Under the pieces are notes generated by a model. It did no database searches and had not been told where the DNA came from. It saw only the letters and a list, made by a program, of their open reading frames with translations. From Dehalococcoidia bacterium (lineage in GTDB: Bacteria; Chloroflexota; Dehalococcoidia; Dehalococcoidales; RBG-16-60-22): a stretch of 14,958 bases of DNA. The first letter of the stretch is position 1. Every line of letters begins with the position of its first letter. The stretch is from contig SOKS01000064.1 in the NCBI GenBank assembly GCA_004375725.1, forward strand, positions 1 through 14,958, read 5' to 3'. Made by a program: the position numbers and the translations under genes. Below are positions 6,410 through 13,389 of this stretch, in pieces.

Positions 6410-8458
6410 TCATGCTTTCTGATTTAAAAGGTTCTGTAACTCTGTTTCGTTCATAATTTTGGTGCCCAGACTCCGGGCCTTGTCCAGTTTGGAGCCGGGG
6501 TCGGTGCCGACCACCAGGTAGGTGGTTTTTCTGGTCACGCTGCTGCCGATGGTACCGCCGAGGGTCTTGATTCGTTCCTCGGCTTCCTTCCGGGAAAAGG
6601 TTTTAAAGGTGCCGGTCAGGACAAACTCCATGCCGGCTAGGGGCAGTGCCTCTGCCTTGACTGGCTTTTCCTCTAGCTTGACCCTGGACTCTCTTAATCG
6701 TTTAATGATATCACGGTTGGTTTCCTGGCGGAAAAAGGCGATAATACTGTCGGCAATCTTCGGTCCGATAGTCTCGATGGACATAAGTTCTTCGCGGGAA
6801 GCTTCGGCCAGCGCGTCAAGGCTGTGGGATTCTCGAGCCAGAAGCTCGGCGGTCTCCTCGCCGATATGGCGCACGCCGAGGGCAAAAATAACCCTGGCCA
6901 GCGGTCGATTCTTGCTCTTTTCAATGGCGTCGAGCATATTGCTCACGCTTTTCTCGCCCATCTTTTCCAGTTCCAGGAGCTGCTCTTTACGGTCTTTAAG
7001 ATAGTAAATGTCGGCGATATCTTTAATTAAGCCTTTCTCATACAGGGTGGCGGACAGGTTCTCGCCTATGCCCCGGATATCCATCGCGCCACGGGAGGCA
7101 AAATGCTCGATTCGCTGCTGTGCCTGGGCGGGGCAGGCGGCGTTTGAGCAGTAGTACATCACTTCACCTTCAGGTTGGAACACCTCGCTGCCGCAGACCG
7201 GGCATGCCGGGTGGCCCTTCTCCTTATCGAACACTTTCTCCAGAAGCTTGAACTCTTTCTCTTTTCCGGTGCGCTGGCTGGTGACTGGCCCAACCACCGC
7301 TGGAATGACTTCGCCGGCACGCTGGATGATTACGGTATCGCCGATGCGGATGTCCTTGCGTCTGATGTCGTCCTCGTTATGGAGGGCAGCCTGGCGAATG
7401 GTCACCCCGCCGACCGACACCGGCTCCAGAATGGCGTAGGGGTTGAGGGTACCCGTCCGTCCAACACTGATACCGATGTCAATGAGCCTGGTAGTGCCCT
7501 GTACCGCCGGGAACTTGTAGGCGATTGCCCACCGTGGCTCGCGGCCGACATCTCCCAGTCTCTGCTGTAATTCAAGCTGGTTCACTTTGACCACGATGCC
7601 ATCTGCCTCATAATGGAGTTTCTCCCTTTTCTCCACCCAGGTCTGGTAATAATCTTCAACCTGCTTAATATCATCCAGACGGCGGTTGTTTGGGTTTACT
7701 TTGAAGCCCAGCGATTTAAGGTATTCCAGCGTTTCCCAGTGGGTCGACGGTGTTGCTTTGCCCTCGGCAGAGCCAAGCATGTAAATATAAATGTCCAGCG
7801 GACGTCTGGTGGTAATTCTGGGGTCGAGCTGGCGTACTGAACCGGCGGCAGCGTTTCTGGGGTTGGCAAACAATGGCAGCCCCGCCTCCTCCCTTTCCCG
7901 ATTGAGTTTGTGAAAGCCGGCCAGGGGCAGGTATACTTCACCCCGCACCTCGAATCGTGGCGGGGCGTCTTGCGGCACAGCCAGAGGGAGGCTCCGGATG
8001 GTTCTGAGGTTCTGCGTAATATCCTCACCGCGGAAACCATCGCCGCGAGTGGCCCCGGTGGCGAACCGACCATTCACGTAGGTCAGAGCCACGGCCAGGC
8101 CATCAATCTTGTGCTCACCGACGAAGTCAAAGCTGGCGTGGCCGAGCAGTCGTGAGATACGGGTATGCCAGGCGGATAATTCGTCACCAGAGAAGGCATT
8201 GCCGAGAGATAGCAGGGGGGTGGGGTGTTCAACTACGCCAAAGGCCTCCAGGGGTTCAGCGCCTACCCGCTGGGTAGGAGAATCAGCGGTCAAAAACTGG
8301 GGATGCTGCGCCTCCAGTTGCTTCAGCTCCCGCAGCAACACATCATACTCGGCGTCGCTGATTTCAGGGCTATCCAGCACGTAGTAGCGGTAGTTGTGAT
8401 GGTTGATTTGGGCCTTTAGCTCGGCAATTTTCTTTTGTGCTTCTTCAGGGCTGGCCAT
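6410..8458 (-). CDS. ligA: NAD+-dependent DNA ligase LigA
   Basis: LigA seals nicks in duplex DNA during replication and repair, using NAD+ to adenylate its lysine. The 682-aa chain has every domain in order. The N-terminal Ia domain carries YRYYVLDSPEISDAEYD for NMN binding. The adenylation domain has K117 in KIDGLA and supporting motifs ATRGDGFRGEDIT, EVRGEVY, EADGIVVKV and WAIAYKFP. An OB domain follows (about 318-400), then a four-Cys zinc finger (C419, C422, C437, C442), helix-hairpin-helix repeats (about 450-590) and a C-terminal BRCT domain (about 605-682). The ATG at 8456-8458 is preceded by AGGA four bases upstream. A promoter lies just upstream at 8493-8501, and pth follows with a one-base gap. 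No truncation or missing key residue is seen. Confidence 0.98.
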   Translation of the reverse strand: MASPEEAQKKIAELKAQINHHNYRYYVLDSPEISDAEYDVLLRELKQLEAQHPQFLTADSPTQRVGAEPLEAFGVVEHPTPLLSLGNAFSGDELSAWHTRISRLLGHASFDFVGEHKIDGLAVALTYVNGRFATGATRGDGFRGEDITQNLRTIRSLPLAVPQDAPPRFEVRGEVYLPLAGFHKLNREREEAGLPLFANPRNAAAGSVRQLDPRITTRRPLDIYIYMLGSAEGKATPSTHWETLEYLKSLGFKVNPNNRRLDDIKQVEDYYQTWVEKREKLHYEADGIVVKVNQLELQQRLGDVGREPRWAIAYKFPAVQGTTRLIDIGISVGRTGTLNPYAILEPVSVGGVTIRQAALHNEDDIRRKDIRIGDTVIIQRAGEVIPAVVGPVTSQRTGKEKEFKLLEKVFDKEKGHPACPVCGSEVFQPEGEVMYYCSNAACPAQAQQRIEHFASRGAMDIRGIGENLSATLYEKGLIKDIADIYYLKDRKEQLLELEKMGEKSVSNMLDAIEKSKNRPLARVIFALGVRHIGEETAELLARESHSLDALAEASREELMSIETIGPKIADSIIAFFRQETNRDIIKRLRESRVKLEEKPVKAEALPLAGMEFVLTGTFKTFSRKEAEERIKTLGGTIGSSVTRKTTYLVVGTDPGSKLDKARSLGTKIMNETELQNLLNQKA

Positions 8459-8492
8459 AGCATCCTAATAGGGAAAGGTTATCGGCACTAGA

Positions 8493-8501
8493 AGTATAGC
8501 A
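8493..8501 (-). promoter_or_regulatory. Extended -10 promoter for ligA-pth
   Basis: On the minus strand TGC-TATACT (TGn plus a five-of-six -10) occupies 8493-8501. No good -35 is found at 16-18 bases, as is common for extended -10 promoters. The expected start near 8486 leaves a leader of about 28 bases. The 82-base gap 8459-8540 contains no clear terminator for the upstream operon. Confidence 0.5.
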
Positions 8502-8540
8502 TAGCTGAAGGTGGGGTGAAAGAAGAATGATGGCGTTTGT

Positions 8541-9146
8541 CTAGCGTAGATGCGAGGTATCATTAAGTAAATCCAACGTGGCTCCCTGCGAACGGGTCTC
8601 CACAATGCTGAGCGAGGCTAAGTCGGTGCGGAGCTGTCGCCAGTGCCAGATATCTATCTTCAGCAGATGGCAGATTAAAAGGCGCAGCACCCCGCTGTGA
8701 GCAACTACCAAAATCGTGTCCTTCGAGGTATGTTTGTCAAGACGGCTGAAGAATCTCATTACCCGGTTGTTGAGCTCACCGATGCTTTCCCCACCGGGAA
8801 AACGAAAAGACAGGTCACGGTCCGGCCAGGCTTTGACCAGTTCCGGGTAGCGCTCACCGATTTCGTTAAAGGTCAGTCCCTCAACATGGCCGAAATTGAT
8901 CTCCAGTAGTTCGGGGCAGGTTATAACCTCCATCTGGTGACAGGAAGCAATGATTTCGGCGGTGGCCGAAGCCCGGCTCAATGTGCTTGTGTAAACGGAA
9001 TCGATTTTTTCCTCGGCCAAACGTTCGGCAAGTCGCTGGGCCTGCCATGTCCCATTGGCACTCAGTTCAACATCGGTCTGTCCCCAGAACCTTTCCGCAC
9101 TGTTGCCCTTGGTGTTGCCGTGTCTTGCCAGAAGCAGCCTAGACAG
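8541..9146 (-). CDS. Histidine phosphatase family protein (PhoE/CobC-like)
   Basis: This is a branch-1 histidine phosphatase. With the start chosen here (201 aa), LARHGNT supplies the phosphohistidine H9 with R8. STLSRASATA supplies the second Arg (about R58), LLEINFGHVEG supplies the acid (about E82), and VVAHSGVLR supplies the second His (about H150). The family includes cofactor-dependent phosphoglycerate mutase, broad phosphatase PhoE and alpha-ribazole phosphatase CobC. The short length argues against a true mutase. CobC is possible, but there are no cobalamin genes here, so the substrate stays open. The start needs comment: a TTG at 9159-9161 extends the frame, but the next bases are a perfect AGGAGG. 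Six bases beyond it an in-frame CTG (9144-9146) would give (M)SRLLLARHG, exactly where relatives begin. The gene overlaps the lipB end by eight bases and is last in the gcv operon. Confidence 0.85.
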   Translation of the reverse strand: MSRLLLARHGNTKGNSAERFWGQTDVELSANGTWQAQRLAERLAEEKIDSVYTSTLSRASATAEIIASCHQMEVITCPELLEINFGHVEGLTFNEIGERYPELVKAWPDRDLSFRFPGGESIGELNNRVMRFFSRLDKHTSKDTILVVAHSGVLRLLICHLLKIDIWHWRQLRTDLASLSIVETRSQGATLDLLNDTSHLR

Positions 9147-9843
9147 TTGTGGCCTCCTCAACAGAGAGCATGGTGTTCGTTTCTCGCCTCAATTCAAATA
9201 TTTCTGAAAATAAGTGTATCCAGTTATGCACAACCGCATCAAATGGCACCGGAAGGCCGAGAAGCTCTGCCATTGAGGTCATTGATATTCCTCTCATGCC
9301 ACAGGGCCTGATATACCTGAAGTACTTTAAGTCATTGTTTACATTGAGGGCAAATCCGTGCGTGGTGATGTAGTGGCTAACGTTGATGCCTACGGAACAG
9401 ATTTTCTGGCCGCCCACCCAGACACCTCCCGGGTACGTATCATTGCGCTGGGCGTCGATACCGAAGCCAGCGAGCAGTTTGATAATTACCTCCTCCAGTT
9501 TCCAGATATATTTGTGGACACTCAGTCCATTTGCCCTGAGGTCGAGGACGGGGTAGCCGACCAGCTGTCCCGGGCCGTGATAGGTGATGCTGCCACCGCG
9601 ACTGGTCGGCAAGACCGGGATATTTTCCGGCGGGGCAATAATATCCTCTTCGCCCCGGAAACGCCCCACGGTGTAGATGTGGGGGTGCTGGAGCAGCAAG
9701 ACAGCGTCTGGAATTTTGCCTTCCGCCCTTAGCTGCCGCAACGTCTCCTGCTGGCTCAGGGCATCTTCGTATGGAACTACCCCGAGATATTTTACGACAT
9801 AAGCTTTTCGGTAAAGCCGACACATATCAGGTGTCTCTATCAT
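9139..9843 (-). CDS. lipB: Octanoyl-[ACP]:protein N-octanoyltransferase LipB
   Basis: LipB moves octanoate from acyl carrier protein to the lipoyl-domain lysine of proteins such as GcvH; LipA then inserts sulfur. At 234 aa it is typical. RGGSITYHGPGQLVGYP (82-98) is the family signature. GGQKICSVGI contains the active-site K147. THGFALNVNNDL followed by IRPCGM contains the catalytic C181. The ATG at 9843 overlaps the gcvPB stop as ATGA, so it is translated by coupling; an ATG six codons later is an alternative start. Its place after gcvH-gcvPA-gcvPB means the modifying enzyme and its substrate GcvH come from the same riboswitch-controlled transcript. lipA is not in the window. Confidence 0.96.
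   Translation of the reverse strand: MIETPDMCRLYRKAYVVKYLGVVPYEDALSQQETLRQLRAEGKIPDAVLLLQHPHIYTVGRFRGEEDIIAPPENIPVLPTSRGGSITYHGPGQLVGYPVLDLRANGLSVHKYIWKLEEVIIKLLAGFGIDAQRNDTYPGGVWVGGQKICSVGINVSHYITTHGFALNVNNDLKYFRYIRPCGMRGISMTSMAELLGLPVPFDAVVHNWIHLFSEIFELRRETNTMLSVEEATTV
9153..9158 (-). promoter_or_regulatory. Ribosome binding site that points to a CTG start
   Basis: AGGAGG on the minus strand lies inside the 3' end of lipB, six bases before the in-frame CTG at 9144-9146. No ATG or GTG is available in frame near it. The TTG at 9159-9161 is upstream of the site and cannot use it. Confidence 0.6.
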
Positions 9844-11285
9844 CTCATTTTCCAGCGTAGGTTTGGTTTCCTGGCAGCATTGACCTCATCCAGCCTTCTG
9901 ACTGGTGTACTGTGCGGCGCGTTATGCAGCAGTTCCGGTTCTTTATCAACTTCCCCGGCAATTTCAATCATTGCTTTGATGAAAGCATCGAGCGTCTCTT
10001 TGCTCTCTGTTTCGGTAGGCTCAATCATGATGGCTTCCTCAACCACCTGCGGGAAATAAATAGTCGGCGGGTGAAATCCGTAGTCAAGAATGCGTTTGGC
10101 TATATCCAGGGTGGTAACTCCTTTTGCTTTTTGTTTATTACCGGAGAACACCACCTCATGCAGGCAGGTGCGGTCGTAGGGCAGATGATAGTACGGCTTC
10201 AGTTTTTCTTTTATGTAGTTGGCATTGAGAACCGCGTTCTCGCTGACCTCTTTTAAACCTTCAGCGCCAAGCGAGCGAATGTAGGCATATGCCTTGACCA
10301 TAACGCCAAAGTTCCCGTAGGCAGCGCCAAGGCGGCCGATTGATGCAGATGGTTTGGCGAACTGGTATTCTCTTTTATCCTTGGAAACGACTGGTGAAGG
10401 TAAAAAATCGGCCAGATTGGACTTGACGCAGACCGGGCCCGCCCCGGGGCCGCCACCGCCATGCGGGGTGCTGAATGTCTTGTGCAGGTTCAGCTGGACG
10501 CAGTCAAAACCAAGGTCGCCGAACTTCACCTTTCCCAGCAGGGAGTTCAGGTTGGCACCATCACCGATGAGCAGCCCCCCTTTCTCGTGGACAATATTGC
10601 TTATCTCAGCAATCTGGGGGTCAAAGAGGCCGAGCGTGGTCGGCATGGTCAGCGTTAAAGCTGCGATATCTTCATTCATCAGCCTGGTCAGGCTCACCAG
10701 GTCAAGGTTGCCATCGCCGTTCGATGGTATGGTATTCACCTCAAAGCCGCACATGGTGGCAGTGGCCGGATTGGTGCCGTGTGCTGAGTCCGGCACCAGT
10801 ATTTTACGTCGGCGATTTTCACCGCGTGAGCGGTGATAGGCCTTGACCATCAGCAGGCCGGCCAGTTCACCCTGGGCGCCCGCCATCGGAGCCAGGCTGG
10901 CGGCATTCATGCCGGTAATTTCGGCAAGCAATTCCTGCAGCTCGTACATAAGCTGCAAGGCTCCCGGAACCGTGTCAACCGGCTGGCAGGGATGAATCTC
11001 TTGAAATCCGGGAAATCGGGCGATATTCTCATGCCATTTCGGGTTGTACTTCATGGTGCAGCTACCGAGCGGATAAAATCCGGTATCCACACCGTAATTA
11101 CGTCGGCTGAGGGAGGTGAAATACCTTACCAGTTCAGTTTCGCTAACCTCGGGGAGCGCCAGCTCCTGGCGCAGGAGTTCCCGGGGAGGTAGCTCAACCG
11201 CCGGCACGTCCAGTTCGGGAAGTCGGCACCCAATCTTGCCCGGTTGGCTGATATCCGGTAATAAATAGTGTTTACTCTTATTCAT
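9840..11285 (-). CDS. gcvPB: Glycine dehydrogenase (decarboxylating) subunit 2, P protein
   Basis: This is the PLP-bearing half of the split P protein. It removes CO2 from glycine and passes the aminomethyl group to the lipoyl arm of GcvH. The 481-aa length fits the family. Visible landmarks are YPLGSCTMKYNP (71-82), MAGAQGELAGL (134-144), DSAHGTNPATA (166-176), and LNLHKTFSTPHGGGGPG with the PLP-binding K269. The start ATG at 11283-11285 overlaps the gcvPA stop by four bases (ATGA). The stop overlaps the lipB start in the same way, so the three are tightly coupled, as expected for subunits made in equal amounts. The split two-subunit form is found in many Chloroflexota, Firmicutes, Thermotogae and archaea. 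Confidence 0.97.
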   Translation of the reverse strand: MNKSKHYLLPDISQPGKIGCRLPELDVPAVELPPRELLRQELALPEVSETELVRYFTSLSRRNYGVDTGFYPLGSCTMKYNPKWHENIARFPGFQEIHPCQPVDTVPGALQLMYELQELLAEITGMNAASLAPMAGAQGELAGLLMVKAYHRSRGENRRRKILVPDSAHGTNPATATMCGFEVNTIPSNGDGNLDLVSLTRLMNEDIAALTLTMPTTLGLFDPQIAEISNIVHEKGGLLIGDGANLNSLLGKVKFGDLGFDCVQLNLHKTFSTPHGGGGPGAGPVCVKSNLADFLPSPVVSKDKREYQFAKPSASIGRLGAAYGNFGVMVKAYAYIRSLGAEGLKEVSENAVLNANYIKEKLKPYYHLPYDRTCLHEVVFSGNKQKAKGVTTLDIAKRILDYGFHPPTIYFPQVVEEAIMIEPTETESKETLDAFIKAMIEIAGEVDKEPELLHNAPHSTPVRRLDEVNAARKPNLRWKMR

Positions 11286-12586
11286 AGCGCTTCCAGAACG
11301 GTGACAAGGTGGTCTATCTCCTGTCTCGAATTCATCTCGGTGACGCAGAGCAACATGCCATTAGCCACCAGGTGGCTCACATCAAGACCGCCGATAATTT
11401 TTTCTTCAAGCAGGAGACGGATTATCTTTCCCGGTGGCGTTGGACAGCGGACAACAAATTCTTTAAAGAAAGACTGGTCGGAGGTAAGTGAATAGCGCTT
11501 AAGCTTGCTTATAGCTTTGGCGGCATAGTGGGCCTTATGATAGCAGAGTTCGGCCACCCGGCGGAGTCCACTTCTGCCCATTGCCGCCAGATACACCGTG
11601 GCGGCGAGTGCCACCAGGGCTTCGTTGGTGCAGATATTGGAGGTCGCCCGCTCCCTTCGTATATGCTGTTCGCGGGTGGCCGCGGTGAGCACGTAGCCGG
11701 GTTGACCTTCAACATCAGTGGTGCGGCCAACAATCCTGCCGGGCATCTGGCGCAGGTGCTCTTTGCGGCAGGTGAAGATACCCAGGCCCGGCCCACCAAA
11801 GCTCACCGGGTTGCCCAGTGGCTGTCCCTCGGCGACGGCAATATCGGCGCCATAGCTCCCCGGCGGTTGAAAAAGGCCAAGTGAAATCGGGTCGAATATA
11901 GCGATGAAAAGTACACCAGCGCCGTGCGCAAGCCTGGCATAACGCGCTACCTCTTCGAAGTAACCGAGGAAATTGGGCTGTTGCACAATCAGGCAGGCAT
12001 ATTTGCCAGATAATTCCTCAAAATCCGGTTTCAGCTCATGTATGGTTATATCCTGACCGCTGCCATAAGTGCCCATGACTTCGCGATATACAGGGTTTAC
12101 CGTCGATAGCACCGCCACCTCTTTTTTACCCGTAATACGGCAGGCCATCAGAGCCGCCTCGGCCGCCGCCGAGCTGCCATCGTACATGCCCGCGTTGCTG
12201 ATTTCCATGCCGGTCAGCTGGCAGACCAGCGACTGATACTCGTATATCGCCTGAAGGATTCCCTGGCTGGCTTCAGCCTGGTAGGGAGTATAGGCAGTAT
12301 AAAGCTCGCTGCGCCCGGTGATGTGGCCGATGACGCCGGGAACAAAGTGGTGGTAGTAACCCGCGCCGAGGAAACAGGCGTAGTCATCCAGGCTGGCGTT
12401 TTGGCGTGAGAGCCGGTATAGCTCTTCCCTGAGTTCCAGTTCGGTGAGAGGCGGCGGCAGGTCGAATGTGACATCGCGAAACTGCGCTGGAACATCCTGA
12501 AAAAGCTCGTCAATGGAACCGGCGCCAATATCACGCAGCATGGCGGCGCGGTCCTGGTCAGTGTTTGGGATATATGGTGAAGGCAT
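11282..12586 (-). CDS. gcvPA: Glycine dehydrogenase (decarboxylating) subunit 1, P protein
   Basis: This is the partner half of the P protein, with a degenerate aminotransferase fold and no PLP lysine; it forms the alpha2beta2 enzyme with GcvPB. The start MPSPYIPNT at 12584-12586 gives 434 aa, near the family norm of about 445. The frame runs 43 codons further upstream through the end of gcvH, but those residues look like no relative and would need a long overlap. GGGAGG at 12599-12604 is the likely ribosome binding site, with a rather long 12-base gap. Landmarks are CFLGAGYYHHFVP, YTPYQAEASQGILQ, MYDGSSAAAEA, EGQPLG and FGGPGLGIF. It lies 20 bases after gcvH and overlaps gcvPB by four bases. 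Confidence 0.95.
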   Translation of the reverse strand: MPSPYIPNTDQDRAAMLRDIGAGSIDELFQDVPAQFRDVTFDLPPPLTELELREELYRLSRQNASLDDYACFLGAGYYHHFVPGVIGHITGRSELYTAYTPYQAEASQGILQAIYEYQSLVCQLTGMEISNAGMYDGSSAAAEAALMACRITGKKEVAVLSTVNPVYREVMGTYGSGQDITIHELKPDFEELSGKYACLIVQQPNFLGYFEEVARYARLAHGAGVLFIAIFDPISLGLFQPPGSYGADIAVAEGQPLGNPVSFGGPGLGIFTCRKEHLRQMPGRIVGRTTDVEGQPGYVLTAATREQHIRRERATSNICTNEALVALAATVYLAAMGRSGLRRVAELCYHKAHYAAKAISKLKRYSLTSDQSFFKEFVVRCPTPPGKIIRLLLEEKIIGGLDVSHLVANGMLLCVTEMNSRQEIDHLVTVLEAL

Positions 12587-12606
12587 TGAGTCGCAAAACC
12601 TCCCGT

Positions 12607-13008
12607 CTATTCTGACGTTTCCGGCGATAGCCCGGCGACAAATTTCCCGTATTGGTCGCTGCTCATCAACGCTTCTAGCTCGGCAAGCTGGTTCAATTCG
12701 ATTCTCAACAGCCATCCGGCACCGTAGGGGTCCTCATTCACGAGCGCAGGGTTATCCCGCACTGTCTGGTTCCTCTCCAGCACTTTCCCGCTGGCTGGCG
12801 AGAAAAGGTCGGACACCGCCTTTACCGTTTCAATTTCTCCCATCTTCTTGAACTGCGTTACCTGAGAACCGGGCTCGGGCAAATCGAGAAATACAACATC
12901 GCCAAGCTGGGACAGGGCATATTCGGTGATGCCTATTCTAGCCCTGCCCTGAGGCTCGGGGCAGAGCCACTCGTGCTCCTGGGAATACCGGTATTCTTTT
13001 GGATTCAT
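12607..13008 (-). CDS. gcvH: Glycine cleavage system H protein
   Basis: GcvH is the lipoyl carrier that shuttles the aminomethyl group between P, T and L proteins. The 133-aa protein begins MNPKEYRYSQEHEWL, the usual N-terminus. The lipoylated lysine is K63 in IETVKAVSDLFSP, and NEDPYGAGWLLRIE closes the domain. GAGGT lies seven bases before the ATG at 13006-13008. It is the first gene after the glycine riboswitch and terminator, so its transcription should depend directly on glycine. In many bacteria gcvT occupies this first position, but here nothing lies between terminator and gcvH. The substrate-modifying gene lipB is in the same operon. Confidence 0.97.
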   Translation of the reverse strand: MNPKEYRYSQEHEWLCPEPQGRARIGITEYALSQLGDVVFLDLPEPGSQVTQFKKMGEIETVKAVSDLFSPASGKVLERNQTVRDNPALVNEDPYGAGWLLRIELNQLAELEALMSSDQYGKFVAGLSPETSE

Positions 13009-13026
13009 TCCCTTTACCTCACAAAC

Positions 13027-13063
13027 AAAAAGGGGCCGATCTATATTTTTTAGACCAGCCCCT
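13027..13063 (-). terminator. Intrinsic terminator, expression platform of the glycine riboswitch
   Basis: On the minus strand AGGGGCTGGTCT (13052-13063) can pair along its whole length with AGATCGGCCCCT (13031-13042), with two G-T wobbles and a nine-base A/T loop, followed by a T run. It lies between the second aptamer and gcvH. Its first three bases (13061-13063) are also the last bases of aptamer P1, so the two helices cannot both form completely. Confidence 0.85.
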
Positions 13064-13231
13064 CTGTCCTTTTACCTGAGAGATCACCCGTTTATAACGG
13101 GTTGCCCCTTCGGTGTCCTTCAGTTGAAGGACTCTCCAGAGGTGTTATTTCCGGCAGTCCTTTTGCCTGAGAGTTTCATCCTTCCACTGGAAGGACTTTC
13201 CCCTTCGGCGCCCTTGCGGGTCTCTCCTGCC
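13061..13231 (-). promoter_or_regulatory. Tandem glycine riboswitch upstream of gcvH
   Basis: Two glycine aptamers lie in series on the minus strand. The first in transcription spans 13153-13231 and is closed by P1 GGCAG/CTGCC. It contains GCCGAAGGGG and then CTCTCAGGCAAAAGGAC. The second spans 13061-13142 and is closed by P1 CCTCT/AGAGG. It contains CACCGAAGGGGCAA and CTCTCAGGTAAAAGGAC, the conserved core of the class. A linker of about ten bases joins them. Aptamer 1 has GCGCCGAAGGGGAAA where the consensus is CACCGAAGGGGCAA. Followed by an intrinsic terminator, this matches the known ON-type arrangement: glycine stabilises the aptamers, prevents termination and turns on the glycine cleavage genes. 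The ON assignment is inferred from related riboswitches. Confidence 0.95.
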
Positions 13232-13243
13232 TTTCTGTGATGC

Positions 13244-13272
13244 AGATTAGCATACCTCCAGGGCACTGTCAA
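13244..13272 (-). promoter_or_regulatory. Promoter of the gcv operon
   Basis: On the minus strand a perfect TTGACA (13267-13272) is followed after 17 bases by TAATCT (13244-13249), preceded by an extended TGC. Although the -10 is a weak match, the predicted start near 13237 is only about six bases before aptamer 1, as expected for a riboswitch leader. Confidence 0.7.
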
Positions 13273-13296
13273 GGTTTGCGCGGGTAAAAAGGTGGT

Positions 13297-13360
13297 AACG
13301 GGGTGTTTTTGACATAAAGATTTAGTTTGTGTAGCATTATGTTGGGGATAAAACACCGTT
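13297..13360. repeat. Inverted repeat flanking the serA promoter
   Basis: AACGGGGTGTTTT (13297-13309) and AAAACACCGTT (13350-13360) are inverted copies differing by two inserted G bases. The left arm touches the serA -35 and the right arm lies just after the expected start site. Because transcription starts between them, the arms cannot form one RNA hairpin; a two-site protein operator is the likelier reading if the repeat matters. Confidence 0.4.
13309..13337 (+). promoter_or_regulatory. Promoter of serA
   Basis: A perfect -35 TTGACA (13309-13314) is followed after 17 bases by TAGCAT (13332-13337), four of six matches. The start near 13344 gives a leader of about 46 bases. It diverges from the gcv promoter, with 36 bases between the two -35 elements. 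Confidence 0.65.
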
Positions 13361-13389
13361 CCGTTTCAATCTCAGGAAAGAGGCAGCTT

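Noticed and set aside
8541..9146. Cofactor-dependent phosphoglycerate mutase linking GAPDH and enolase
   Set aside because: The protein is about 200 aa, shorter than true GpmA, and sits in the gcv operon rather than the eno-gap block; a general phosphatase fits better.
12587..12715. 43-codon N-terminal extension of gcvPA
   Set aside because: It overlaps gcvH out of frame and looks like no family member. The ATG at 12586 gives the usual N-terminus.
13120..13356. 78-codon minus-strand frame upstream of gcvH
   Set aside because: It lies across glycine aptamer 1 and the promoter, so the sequence is explained by RNA structure and control sites.
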